Shown here: one piece after another, positions 9,860 to 19,370 of the stretch
How positions within the stretch are numbered: the first letter of the stretch is position 1
Layout: each line of letters starts with the position of its first letter
DNA from: Halomonas nitroreducens
Lineage (GTDB): Bacteria; Pseudomonadota; Gammaproteobacteria; Pseudomonadales; Halomonadaceae
Reading direction: 5' to 3'
Length of the DNA stretch: 64,000 nt
NCBI RefSeq assembly: GCF_003966155.1
Contig: NZ_RXNS01000006.1
Coordinates: 124,001-188,000, forward strand
Made by a program: the position numbers and the translations under genes
Notes under the pieces: generated by a model
Databases searched by the model: none
Told to the model about the DNA's origin: nothing
The model's input: only the letters and a program-made list of their open reading frames with translations

Positions 9860-11058
9860 TTTACGCCTCTGTCAGTGATATGTGGCAACTTCCTGAATTC
9901 TTCGAGGCGTTTTTCCAGCTTTTCTGGGCCCGTCAGATGAAGCTTTCGCATCTCATGGCTAAACAAATGTTTATAAAAATCCATGGTTGTCTGTGGACTT
10001 GCGTGCCCCAGGCGATCCGCTACTTCGAGTAGTCCATAGCCGTCGACAATGGCTTCACTGGCATGCGTGTGCCTGAAATGATGCCAGGTGAAAGCCACAG
10101 CTGTTCGTTGCTTTAAGTAGTTCTTTAGATTCTCTGCATAACTACGGGAAAGGGCACGTCCAATGCTGCCTCGCTGAATATTACAAAATACATATTCGGT
10201 GCCCGCTTCAAAAGCGTCTTGATACTCATCGCTTGTGATGAAGTCTTCATACATATCGAGCAGGTAGTCCATGACCGGAATGGCACGAACACGTTGTCCC
10301 TTAGCCCTGGCACCATTCTCATTGTCGTCCCTAGGGATGATCCATATGATCTTGTCTTCGAGGTCAATGTCTGTGTGACGGAGCCCCAGAGCTTCGCCAA
10401 TGCGCATCCCTGTGTTGTAGAGCAATGTCACCAGAAAAGCATCTCTCAGCCTATGGCAAGCTTTGATGAGTAATAGGACACTTTCTGGAGACAGGCGCTT
10501 TTCAGTGACCTGTTTCTGGATCTTCCCGATGTCACCGCGTAGGTAACGATCTTTCTGCTTGGTTGTGCGCCGGCTGTTGATGTGCTCGAGGAAGGGCTTA
10601 TAGCTGTTGAGGCCCTGGTGATGCTGTGACTGCGTTCCTCGGACATGCCCGAATGGATCTCGTCCCTGGAGATAGCGATAGAAGGATTTGGTCGCCAAAT
10701 GCAGCTGGTTTTTCAGCGATGGGGAAAGCTTTTGGAGGGAACGCGCATCAAAGGTTACGAGGTTTTCTGGCGGTGGCTCGTCTTTAGCGCTTAAGGCGTA
10801 TGGCAGCCACTGAAGGAAGTGATCATAATCGCTCACCGAAATGTCATAGACCGATTTTCCGATCGCGTTGAGATAGCTACCTAGACGAGCCATGTGGCGT
10901 GCGTAAGCGACGATCGTATTCGGAGAGAGGTTGGTTTCCTCGAGATGGACGATCCAGTCACGCAGAGGGTCGACGGTACCGCCATCATGATCGAGCACGG
11001 TCCACGAGACCGCTGTGTCGCTGTAACGAATTTTGACGAGCCTCATGAGCATCACCAT
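9850..11058 (-). CDS. Tyrosine recombinase, Tn554 TnpA-like
   Basis: A 402-residue integrase-family recombinase, first gene of the trio and nearest the right end of the element. It has an N-terminal SAM-like core-binding domain (about 30-130, with LSPNTIVAYARH) and the catalytic set: Arg in TGMRIGEALGL (about 218), HFRHTH (about 329), His in LGHASPQTT (about 352) and Tyr in MDFY (about 361). Three closely spaced in-frame ATG codons (11058, 11052, 11046) make the exact start uncertain. Together with the TnpB-like protein it presumably performs excision and insertion. Confidence 0.9.
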   Translation of the reverse strand: MVMLMRLVKIRYSDTAVSWTVLDHDGGTVDPLRDWIVHLEETNLSPNTIVAYARHMARLGSYLNAIGKSVYDISVSDYDHFLQWLPYALSAKDEPPPENLVTFDARSLQKLSPSLKNQLHLATKSFYRYLQGRDPFGHVRGTQSQHHQGLNSYKPFLEHINSRRTTKQKDRYLRGDIGKIQKQVTEKRLSPESVLLLIKACHRLRDAFLVTLLYNTGMRIGEALGLRHTDIDLEDKIIWIIPRDDNENGARAKGQRVRAIPVMDYLLDMYEDFITSDEYQDAFEAGTEYVFCNIQRGSIGRALSRSYAENLKNYLKQRTAVAFTWHHFRHTHASEAIVDGYGLLEVADRLGHASPQTTMDFYKHLFSHEMRKLHLTGPEKLEKRLEEFRKLPHITDRGVKWI

Positions 11059-11136
11059 CCATGGAATGCTCCATATTTGACATGGTGAGCATATGAGTCA
11101 ACCCGAAGGAGCTGATCTCAGCCCTGACACCTTAAG

Positions 11137-11158
11137 TAGACACAGTTGACATAGACAC
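11137..11158. repeat. Direct repeats TAGACAC at the element end
   Basis: TAGACAC occurs at 11137-11143 and 11152-11158, 15 bp apart centre to centre, and is followed by the palindrome ACACC-CTT-GGTGT (11155-11167). They lie between the tnpA-like start and the dif-like site, where recombinase arm-binding sites or a tnpA operator would be expected. Function is inferred from position only. Confidence 0.45.
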
Positions 11159-11170
11159 CCTTGGTGTTCG

Positions 11171-11198
11171 TATTAACATAATATATATTCTGCGAAGT
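11171..11198 (-). other. dif-like XerC/XerD site at the right boundary of the element
   Basis: Read on the minus strand the site is ACTTCGCAGAA (left arm), TATATA (6-bp centre), TTATGTTAATA (right arm). Against the E. coli dif site as I remember it, 7/11, 5/6 and 9/11 positions agree; against the Pseudomonas form the left arm agrees at 8/11. It falls where AT-rich element sequence gives way to high-GC chromosome, with the XerD-type arm on the element side. It could be the chromosomal dif, an att junction, or a chance AT-rich match. Confidence 0.55.
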
Positions 11199-11336
11199 CC
11201 TGGCCGGGAGCATGGCCAAGCCCTCTTAGCCACTATACCTCACGTCAGCCATCTGGCCCCGGTTGGCGAACCGAATGGTGGCGGCCAGGTTTATGGGCTA
11301 GGATATCTTTGACATATCCATTACAGGAAAAGGCGG

Positions 11337-11897
11337 ATGTACAAGACGGCTTGGCTGCCACGGACACTGCTAGCATTGCTGGCCACGATGTTGCTCCTGG
11401 CCGGTTGCAGCAGCGTGGAGATCGAGCGCTATGCCGGGACCACTCCCCGGCTCGATATCGCGGAGTACTTCGTCGGCGAGACACGAGCCTGGGGCATGGT
11501 CCAGGACTACAGTGGCGAGGTGCAGCGTCGCTTCACCGTCGATATCCAGGGCCGACTGGACGGCAATACCCTGGTCCTGGACGAGCGCTTCACCTATGCG
11601 GATGGCGACACCGACCGTCGGGTCTGGCGGTTCGAGCGTGCCGGCGAGGATCGCTGGCGTGGCCGCGCCGATGATGTCGAGGGGATCGTCGAGGCCCGCC
11701 AGGCCGGCCATGCCTTCCATATGCGTTACCCGCTGGAGGTCCGGGTGGGCGGCCGGGACATCACCTTCACCATGGACGACTGGATGTACCTCCAGCCCGA
11801 TGCCCGACTGATCAACCGTACCGCCATGACAAAGTTCGGCGTGACCCTGGCGGAGATCACCCTGATCTTCGAACGGCGTGCAGAGACCAAAGAATGA
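11337..11897 (+). CDS. DUF3833 family lipoprotein
   Basis: A 186-residue predicted lipoprotein. The N-terminus has a short basic start, a Leu/Ala-rich hydrophobic stretch and a lipobox LLAGC, so Cys at about residue 23 would be lipidated. The rest, with the typical YFVGETRAWGMVQD segment, matches the DUF3833 family, which is beta-rich and of unknown function. ATG at 11337 follows a purine-rich AGGAAAAGG Shine-Dalgarno stretch. It is the first chromosomal gene to the right of the element, and no insertion damage is seen. Confidence 0.85.
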   Translation: MYKTAWLPRTLLALLATMLLLAGCSSVEIERYAGTTPRLDIAEYFVGETRAWGMVQDYSGEVQRRFTVDIQGRLDGNTLVLDERFTYADGDTDRRVWRFERAGEDRWRGRADDVEGIVEARQAGHAFHMRYPLEVRVGGRDITFTMDDWMYLQPDARLINRTAMTKFGVTLAEITLIFERRAETKE

Positions 11898-11957
11898 CGG
11901 ATTCAACCCAGCATATCAGGCAGCCTGAATATACTCGGACGATACAAGGTGTTACGC

Positions 11958-13364
11958 ATGGAAGAGACTCGGATCAGCACCGGATGCGGTGGCTTGGATC
12001 ACATCCTGGGCGGCGGGTTGCCTCCCCGGAAAGCCTACATGCTCAGAGGCGGGCCCGGTCTTGGCAAGACGTCGCTGGGCCTGCAGTTCCTCGCCGCCGC
12101 CCGGCACCTCGGCGAGGCGCTGTATATCGGGTTCCAGGAGAGCGAGGCGCATCTTCTTGACAATGCCAGGCGCCAATCCCTGGACATCGCGGGCGTCCAT
12201 CTGCTGAGCCTGGGGCCAGACGAGACCCTCTTCACGGACCGCCAGCACTATGACATCTTTCATCCTGCGGAGGTGGAACTCGAGCCGCTGGTGCAGCGCA
12301 TCACCGACGCCATCGACGCCCACCAGCCGCAGACCGTGTTCATCGACTCGATAAACCACCTGAATCTGCTGTTTGCCGATACCTTCCAGTTTCGTGCCCA
12401 GATCCTGTCCTTCCTCCGCTATCTGTGCAGTCGAGGCTGCACGGTCATGTTCTCGACGGACGCCGGGAGTCCGGCAGACAGCGAACTGCAGTTTCTCGCC
12501 GATGGCGTGATCGAACTCGACGAAGGCTTTCTCCAGGTGCGCAAGCTCAGGGGGGCCTGGTTCATGACCGGACGTCACCAGTACCGGGTCGGCGTGCATG
12601 GCCTACAGGCCTTCCCCCATCATCTGCCCCCCGCCGCGAGCATCGCGGCGCCCGTGGGCGAGCCCTTGTCTTCCGGGAGTCCTTGCCTGGACCGCTTGTT
12701 GGGGGGAGGCATCGAGCCTGGCACCACCACCCTGATCACCGGGCCCTCGGGTGTCGGCAAGTCGACCCTGGCCGCCAGCTTCGCGCGGCAGGCATCGCGA
12801 CACGGCCGGGTAGCGATATACCTCTTCGAGGAGGAGCTCCCCTTCTATTTCAAGCGCGCCGATGACCTGGCCATGGGCCTGTCCGCACTGCAGCACGATG
12901 GCCTCCTGGCCATCGAGCAGGTGGAGCCGATGCGCTACCTGGCGGACGAGTTCCTGGATAAGGTGCGCCACGAGACCCAGGCGACCGACACGCGACTAGT
13001 CGTTCTGGACAGCGTGTCCGGCTTCGAGCTGTCGCTGAACGGCGAGAACCTCAAGGAGCGCGTCCATGCCTTCGCCAAGGGGCTGGCCCGACGCGGTATT
13101 TCGGTCCTGCTGATCAACGAGATCCAGGCGATCAGCGGCCCCATGACGTTGACCGAGCGCGGCATCAGCTATCTCGCCGACAATGTGTTGCTTCTCAACT
13201 ACCGGGAGGAGAACAAGCGAATGGGCAAGATGCTCGGCGTCCTCAAGAAACGCACGGGGAGCTTCGACACGCGTATCTGCCCCTATCGCATCGGCCCGGG
13301 CGGGGTTCGGCTTCTCGACGACGAGGTCGAGGCCAGCCTGCTCAATCGCGGAAATCCGTCATGA
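11958..13364 (+). CDS. KaiC-like double-domain RecA-fold ATPase
   Basis: A 468-residue protein with two tandem KaiC/RecA domains. Domain 1 has Walker A GGPGLGKTS (31-39) and Walker B VFID (127-130), but the glutamate pair after the P-loop is replaced by Gln-Glu (FQES, 59-62). Domain 2 has Walker A GPSGVGKST (262-270), an intact LFEEE (289-293) and Walker B VVLD (348-351). Where KaiC carries its Ser/Thr phosphosites this protein reads RGISYLAD, keeping a Ser but with Tyr for Thr. ATG at 11958 is preceded by AAGGTG at good spacing; a GTG 9 bases upstream is less likely. It overlaps the EAL gene by ATGA, so they should work together. Confidence 0.85.
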   Translation: MEETRISTGCGGLDHILGGGLPPRKAYMLRGGPGLGKTSLGLQFLAAARHLGEALYIGFQESEAHLLDNARRQSLDIAGVHLLSLGPDETLFTDRQHYDIFHPAEVELEPLVQRITDAIDAHQPQTVFIDSINHLNLLFADTFQFRAQILSFLRYLCSRGCTVMFSTDAGSPADSELQFLADGVIELDEGFLQVRKLRGAWFMTGRHQYRVGVHGLQAFPHHLPPAASIAAPVGEPLSSGSPCLDRLLGGGIEPGTTTLITGPSGVGKSTLAASFARQASRHGRVAIYLFEEELPFYFKRADDLAMGLSALQHDGLLAIEQVEPMRYLADEFLDKVRHETQATDTRLVVLDSVSGFELSLNGENLKERVHAFAKGLARRGISVLLINEIQAISGPMTLTERGISYLADNVLLLNYREENKRMGKMLGVLKKRTGSFDTRICPYRIGPGGVRLLDDEVEASLLNRGNPS

Positions 13365-15073
13365 CATCCGCCCAGGCCGCTTCTGCGCTGGGGACAAGCC
13401 GGCTGATGCTGCTCATCGAGTCCGCCAGCAACCGGCGGCTGCTCGGCCAGGTGCTCAGGCAGCATTACCAGCCTGTCGAGCCATCCGACGCGAGCTTCCG
13501 GCGCGTCGACTGTGATCTGATCATCGCCGATCCCAGGGGGCTGGAGCGCTACCACGCCCGGGTGCGTGAGGCACGATCCATGCAGTTCCCGACGCTTCTT
13601 CCGGTCATCCTTCTGGTCACCCGCGGCGAGATTCGCACGCCCCTGGTGCGCTTCCGGGACCTGGTCGACGAATTCGCCGTCCTGCCCGTCGACCGGCTGG
13701 AATTCACTACCCGCCTGCACCTCTGGATGCGGGCCCGGCGCCTGGCGCTTAAGCAACGTGACGACCTGGCCTACCTGGTCAACCATGATCGCCTGACAGG
13801 GTTGCCGGCTCGGCCGTTGCTGAGCGAATACCTGAACCAGGCTCTGGCGATCGCCGCCGGGGAGGATCAGCAGGTGTGTTTCCAGATTATCGAGGTGTCC
13901 GGCAAGACCCTGTTGATGTCCCTCTCGCGCACGGGCCGCGATCAGGCGCTGGTCGAACTGACGAACCGGCTGTCGTCCCTGCTCGATGCCCAGACGCGGC
14001 TGGCCCGGCTGGGCGAGGTCCAGTGGGGACTGCTCCATCCCCCCGGCGCCTCGGTCGAGCAGGTCCTGGAACTGGCCCGGGGCAACCGACAGCGCCTGCA
14101 GGCTCCCCTGGACATAGACGGCGAGCGGCTCTACCTGTCTCCTCGCATGGGCATCGCCGTGGGCCCGGGTGACGCCCGACATGCCGAGGGGTTGATTGAT
14201 CGTGCGCGCCAGGCACTAGCGGATGCCGGGGACGGCCCGCCGGCCTTCTTTTCGCCGGACATGCAGCACCAGGCGATGGAGTTCCTGCGCGTGGAGGCCA
14301 AGCTACACGAGGCACTCAGCCATGGCGGACTGGAGCTGTGGCTGCAGCCCAAGGTGAGCCTCGATGGACGGCGCTACAGCAAGGCCGTCGAGGCCCTGAT
14401 CCGCCTGCGCTGTGCCGATGGCCGGCTGCTGCCGCCCGGCATCTTCATCGCCGTGGCCGAGACCACGGGACTGATCCGGGCGCTGTCGCGCTGGGTGATC
14501 GAGGAGGCCTGCACGATCCTGGCACGCTGGCACCATGCCGGGACGGGCGTGCCCAGCCTGGCGGTGAACGTGTCGGCCCTCGACCTGGAAGAAGACGACT
14601 TCACCGATGTGCTTCTGGAGACCCTGGCTCGACACGCGCTGCCCTGCCATGCCCTGGAACTCGAGCTGACCGAGACGACCCTCTTTGCCATGACCGATCG
14701 CAGCCTGGCCGCCCTGAACCGCCTGCGCGAGGCGGGGGTACGTATCGCCATGGATGACTTCGGCACCGGCTACTCGACCCTGAGTTATCTTCACCGCTTG
14801 CCCATCGACGTGCTCAAGATCGATCGCGCCTTCGTGCAGGAAGTGCATGACCATCCGGTACGCGCCGGTATCACCAAGGCGATCGTCTCCCTGGCGGAGA
14901 CCCTGGGCCTGGAGGTCGTCGCCGAAGGTATCGAAAGCGAAGCGGAAGCGGCCTTCCTCACCGAACTCGGCGTGGAGGTCGGCCAGGGGTTCCTCTATGC
15001 CAGGCCGATGCCTGAGGCAGAGTTGCTCGCCTGGCTGGACATGGCGCGGCCCTGCGATTCAGGCACTGACTGA
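13361..15073 (+). CDS. c-di-GMP phosphodiesterase with receiver-like, degenerate GGDEF and EAL domains
   Basis: A 570-residue signalling protein. Residues 13-125 look like a pseudo-receiver, with Asp in DLIIADPRG as the likely acceptor position. A GGDEF domain (about 137-295) begins with DRLTGLP, but the active-site loop reads ARLGEVQW, so it should not make c-di-GMP. The EAL domain (about 310-560) has EALIR (344-348), NVS (403-405), DDFGTGYS (465-472), KIDRAF (487-492), EGIES (522-526) and QGFLYARP, so it is probably an active phosphodiesterase. Its ATG overlaps the KaiC-like stop, suggesting ATPase-controlled c-di-GMP breakdown (inference). Confidence 0.88.
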   Translation: MTSAQAASALGTSRLMLLIESASNRRLLGQVLRQHYQPVEPSDASFRRVDCDLIIADPRGLERYHARVREARSMQFPTLLPVILLVTRGEIRTPLVRFRDLVDEFAVLPVDRLEFTTRLHLWMRARRLALKQRDDLAYLVNHDRLTGLPARPLLSEYLNQALAIAAGEDQQVCFQIIEVSGKTLLMSLSRTGRDQALVELTNRLSSLLDAQTRLARLGEVQWGLLHPPGASVEQVLELARGNRQRLQAPLDIDGERLYLSPRMGIAVGPGDARHAEGLIDRARQALADAGDGPPAFFSPDMQHQAMEFLRVEAKLHEALSHGGLELWLQPKVSLDGRRYSKAVEALIRLRCADGRLLPPGIFIAVAETTGLIRALSRWVIEEACTILARWHHAGTGVPSLAVNVSALDLEEDDFTDVLLETLARHALPCHALELELTETTLFAMTDRSLAALNRLREAGVRIAMDDFGTGYSTLSYLHRLPIDVLKIDRAFVQEVHDHPVRAGITKAIVSLAETLGLEVVAEGIESEAEAAFLTELGVEVGQGFLYARPMPEAELLAWLDMARPCDSGTD

Positions 15074-15160
15074 AAGGTCCCGCATGGCATGGTGCGGACC
15101 GCGGCTGAGTGGCCGGGCGCCCCCGCATCTCGCCTCAGCACACCTCGGCGTCGGAGCAGG

Positions 15161-16279
15161 CTAGAACATGCCCTTGGCCAGCTCGGCGGCCTTGTGGCGA
15201 TAGTCGTCCTTCTTGTCGCGCACGTAGGCTTCGGTGGTGGCGGAGTTGGCATGGCCCAGCAGCACCTGCAGCTCCCTGATCGACATGCCCTGATCATGCA
15301 TCAGGGTGGCGAAGCTGCGACGCAGGTCGTGGGGCGTGACCTCTTCCCCGAGTAGCTGGTGACAACGCTTTCTCGCCTTGTCGAGAATGTAGTTGATCAC
15401 GCCAAGGGTCAGCCCGTTGTCGCTGATGACGGGAGTCGACCGGTTGTTCCAGTAGGCGCAGAACAGGGCGCCGCTGTCGTAGCCTCGCTCGGTGTCCAGA
15501 TAGTCGATCAGCTCGCGCCAGACGGGCTCGGGCGGCACCACAAGACGCTCCTTGTTGCCTTTCCCGTGAATATGGACCTCCCGGGTCCTGAAGTTGAGAT
15601 CCCGGGGAACCATGATCCTGGTGACTTCCTCGCGGCGGATACCCAGGGAGGCCAGGAAGGTGATGATCAGGGCATTGCGTCTCGCGGTCGGGGTGCCATC
15701 GGAGGCTGCGGCCTGGATCAGGCCACGCAGGGTGGCAATGTCGTGAGCGCGGCCCGTGGGTTTCTTGGGGTTGCTGGCCGGTCGGATCGCCCGGATTCTC
15801 TCGAAGGTGTCGGGGGGCATGGCCTCCATGGCCCATGACTCCTTGGCGGTACCTTTCAGGGCCGCCAGGTAGGCGTTCCGCGTGCTGGCCTTGTAGCCCG
15901 CATCCCGCAGGTGAGCGAGGATGAAGTTGATAATCGGCACCCGCAGGTCATGCCAGACGAGATGCTCATAATCCTCGGCGCCAAACAGGCGAGCCACGTG
16001 GTTGAGCAGGTAGAGCTTGCTGCGGGCACCGGACGGGGAGTTCTGGGTCTGCAGGTGGACGTGGGCGGGGTTCTCGAGCCTTGGCAGCGGAGTCGACGAG
16101 ATGCGCATCACGGGGCCACGAGCATCGATGGCGTCGGGACGATGTTGGTGCTCGGCCGGCAGGTGCGAACGGTAGCGAGGCACGGGCCGGCGACCGGCTG
16201 GCGCTGTTTCGGTCGCTCGGGATGATGCCGGTCCGAGCACCCCGCCGCTGCCTCGATCGTCCTCTTGGGATCCACTCAT
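15161..16279 (-). CDS. Solitary tyrosine recombinase (XerC/D or integrase type)
   Basis: A 372-residue recombinase unrelated in detail to the Tn554-like pair and of chromosomal-type composition. Catalytic residues: Arg in LGIRREEV (about 213), Lys in GKGNKERLV, HDLRR (about 319), His in LLGHANSATT (about 342) and Tyr in EAYV (about 352). The first 55 residues are low-complexity and Pro/Arg-rich. ATG at 16279 has AAGGA eight bases upstream; a second Met near residue 58 could be the functional start. There is no phage or transposon gene nearby. A 50-bp near-palindrome about 330 bp upstream is a good candidate target. Confidence 0.85.
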   Translation of the reverse strand: MSGSQEDDRGSGGVLGPASSRATETAPAGRRPVPRYRSHLPAEHQHRPDAIDARGPVMRISSTPLPRLENPAHVHLQTQNSPSGARSKLYLLNHVARLFGAEDYEHLVWHDLRVPIINFILAHLRDAGYKASTRNAYLAALKGTAKESWAMEAMPPDTFERIRAIRPASNPKKPTGRAHDIATLRGLIQAAASDGTPTARRNALIITFLASLGIRREEVTRIMVPRDLNFRTREVHIHGKGNKERLVVPPEPVWRELIDYLDTERGYDSGALFCAYWNNRSTPVISDNGLTLGVINYILDKARKRCHQLLGEEVTPHDLRRSFATLMHDQGMSIRELQVLLGHANSATTEAYVRDKKDDYRHKAAELAKGMF

Positions 16280-16608
16280 GGTATCAGTCCTTGGTCATTC
16301 AATGTCGCATATCGGCCTGAAGCGACATGGTCGGTCGAGGCCCACCTGCTCTCTTTCGGGGAGACCGCCTTGCCGCAGCGGGCGGTGCCGCCGCAGGAGA
16401 ACGTAACAGCATCATTTTACGACTTTTTTCAGGCAAGGCGATGGGCGTGGACGGTCGAGTGCCGATCCGAAGGGGGGAGATAGACGAGTGACGGAGGGGG
16501 AAGCGCATCCGGAATCCGCAAGGACGCCTGGATGACATGCACGCGCGCGGCGTGGCGATGACGGATATGACAGGATGCCGTGGCCAGGCTAAGCTTCGGG
16601 AAGTCAGC

Positions 16609-16658
16609 AGATGAATCAAATTGATCATAACGTCAATTATGTTCAAATTGATTCATCT
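16609..16658. repeat. 50-bp near-perfect palindrome with 6-bp spacer and dif-like core
   Basis: Two 22-bp arms (16609-16630 and 16637-16658) are inverted copies matching at 20 of 22 positions, around a spacer CGTCAA (16631-16636). The inner halves CATAA/TTATG match the inner halves of XerCD dif sites, and the 11-mer right of the spacer, TTATGTTCAAA, agrees with the E. coli XerD arm at 9/11. The near-symmetry suggests one recombinase bound to both arms, as in single-recombinase Xer systems; a dimeric repressor operator is the main alternative. Confidence 0.6.
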
Positions 16659-16757
16659 TGCTCGCACCCCGCCACCTGCCGCGTGCCGGTATCAAGCCTC
16701 GGGCCTCATGCCGGCCCTTATCGCCTGTCGGCGGCGTCGATGGCGCATTGCCCGGCC

Positions 16758-16793
16758 GGGTCCCGTCGGCGATCACGATCGCCGACGGGACCC
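16758..16793 (-). terminator. Strong hairpin downstream of ectC, probable ectABC terminator
   Basis: A perfect 17-bp inverted repeat (16758-16774 and 16777-16793) lies 25 bases beyond the ectC stop. No good T-run follows on the minus strand, so it may stabilise the mRNA end or assist termination rather than be a classical intrinsic terminator. Confidence 0.5.
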
Positions 16794-16817
16794 GCCAAAC
16801 GGCGGGGACGGCGCCCT

Positions 16818-17231
16818 TTAGAGCGGGGTCTGGTCGTCCGGCTCGTTGGCCGGCGCGTAGGAGCCATCCTCGCGATGCACTTCCGTGCCGGTCAGCCCCG
16901 GGGTGAACACGCAGGCCAGGTGCATGGTCTTGCTGGCCCGCAGCAGGTGCTCGTCGTGCTGGTCGAGGATATAGATGTCACCCGGCTTGATCGGCCAGAT
17001 CTTGCCGTCGGCCAGGGTCTCGACCTCGCCTTCCCCTTCCATGCAGAACACCGCCTCGAAGTGGTGCTTGTAGTGGATATGGGTCTCGGTGCCGGCGTAG
17101 ATGCGGGTGATGTGGAACGAGCAGTTGCCGCCGTCATCGGCCAGCGACAGACGCGTGCTGTCCCAGTTGCCGTTCTCGGCCCTGACCAGGCGACCCCCTT
17201 GGCGGGCTTCCTCGAGATTGCGAACGATCAT
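16818..17231 (-). CDS. ectC: L-ectoine synthase
   Basis: Last enzyme of ectoine synthesis: it cyclises N-gamma-acetyl-L-2,4-diaminobutyrate to ectoine in the cytoplasm. 137 residues, the usual length. The small cupin fold shows as [20 protein letters not shown], with the metal/substrate-binding Glu, Tyr and His residues typical of EctC, and [12 protein letters not shown] near the C-terminus. It is the third gene of ectABC, 106 bp downstream of ectB, with a strong hairpin after its stop. Confidence 0.97.
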   Translation of the reverse strand: MIVRNLEEARQGGRLVRAENGNWDSTRLSLADDGGNCSFHITRIYAGTETHIHYKHHFEAVFCMEGEGEVETLADGKIWPIKPGDIYILDQHDEHLLRASKTMHLACVFTPGLTGTEVHREDGSYAPANEPDDQTPL

Positions 17232-17337
17232 GTAGGCTCTCCGGTAGTGTCATGACGGGGCGGCCACGGCGGCGCCGCAGCCGACCAATGAGCTGGCCAC
17301 CGGGCCGTTGGTGCCGGCCCGGCGGCCAATCAGCATA

Positions 17338-19264
<1,927 letters not shown>

Positions 19265-19295
19265 TGTGGTGTTCGCTGTAGCGAATTTGAGGGGC

Positions 19296-19324
19296 ATCAT
19301 AACAGCCGCTTACCTCCATTTCAA
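19296..19324 (-). promoter_or_regulatory. Candidate sigma70 promoter of ectABC
   Basis: On the minus strand TTGAAA (19324-19319) and TATGAT (19301-19296) are separated by exactly 17 bp, with a TG-like extension before the -10. The implied start of transcription is about 25 bases upstream of the ectA ATG. Ectoine operons are osmoregulated; these elements are seen, their use is inferred. Confidence 0.65.
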
Positions 19325-19363
19325 AAAGCAGGTTATCCTGCTGCCGACAAACCATAATACGGA

Positions 19364-19370
19364 ATTATAG
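19364..19370 (-). promoter_or_regulatory. Candidate second, sigmaS-type -10 element upstream of ectA
   Basis: The minus strand reads CTATAAT at 19370-19364, with no good -35 at the matching distance. A C just before TATAAT without a -35 suits the stationary-phase/osmotic sigma factor. An ectA promoter of this type has been reported for Halomonas elongata, as I recall; here it is only a sequence match. Confidence 0.4.

Larger units (their letters stand above)
1..11198. mobile_element. Right part of a Tn554-like defence-carrying element (left end outside window)
   Basis: All genes from the left edge to about 11.06 kb lie on the minus strand, are visibly AT-richer than the chromosome to the right, and end in a three-gene recombinase set of the size and order of Tn554 tnpA-tnpB-tnpC. 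Cargo is a PHP-ATPase and a type III restriction-modification system. The composition change falls at about 11.15-11.20 kb, where short direct repeats and a dif-like 28-mer lie. The right boundary at 11198 is inferred from these signs; the left boundary is not in the window. Tn554 family elements insert site-specifically without target duplication, so no terminal inverted repeats are expected. Confidence 0.7.
16280..16817. other. Intergenic region between the recombinase and ectC
   Basis: 538 bases with no credible gene. It holds the upstream region of the solitary recombinase, the AT-rich 50-bp near-palindrome at 16609-16658 and the strong hairpin at 16758-16793 downstream of ectC. The AT-rich palindrome stands out sharply from its high-GC surroundings. 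Confidence 0.6.

Noticed and set aside
11252..11290. CTGGCC...GGCCAG inverted repeat upstream of the DUF3833 gene as a terminator
   Set aside because: The arms are only 6 bp with a loosely paired interior (CGGTT/AACCG) and no T-run, so it is too weak to call.
11336..11341. GATGTA, the core hexamer I associate with Tn554 insertion junctions
   Set aside because: A 6-mer is expected by chance, it overlaps the start codon of the lipoprotein gene, and the composition change lies about 140 bp to the left.
19265..19300. Longer ectA start at 19300 (MMPLKFATANTT extension)
   Set aside because: That ATG lies in the proposed -10 element, and the known Halomonas EctA N-terminus begins at the downstream Met.
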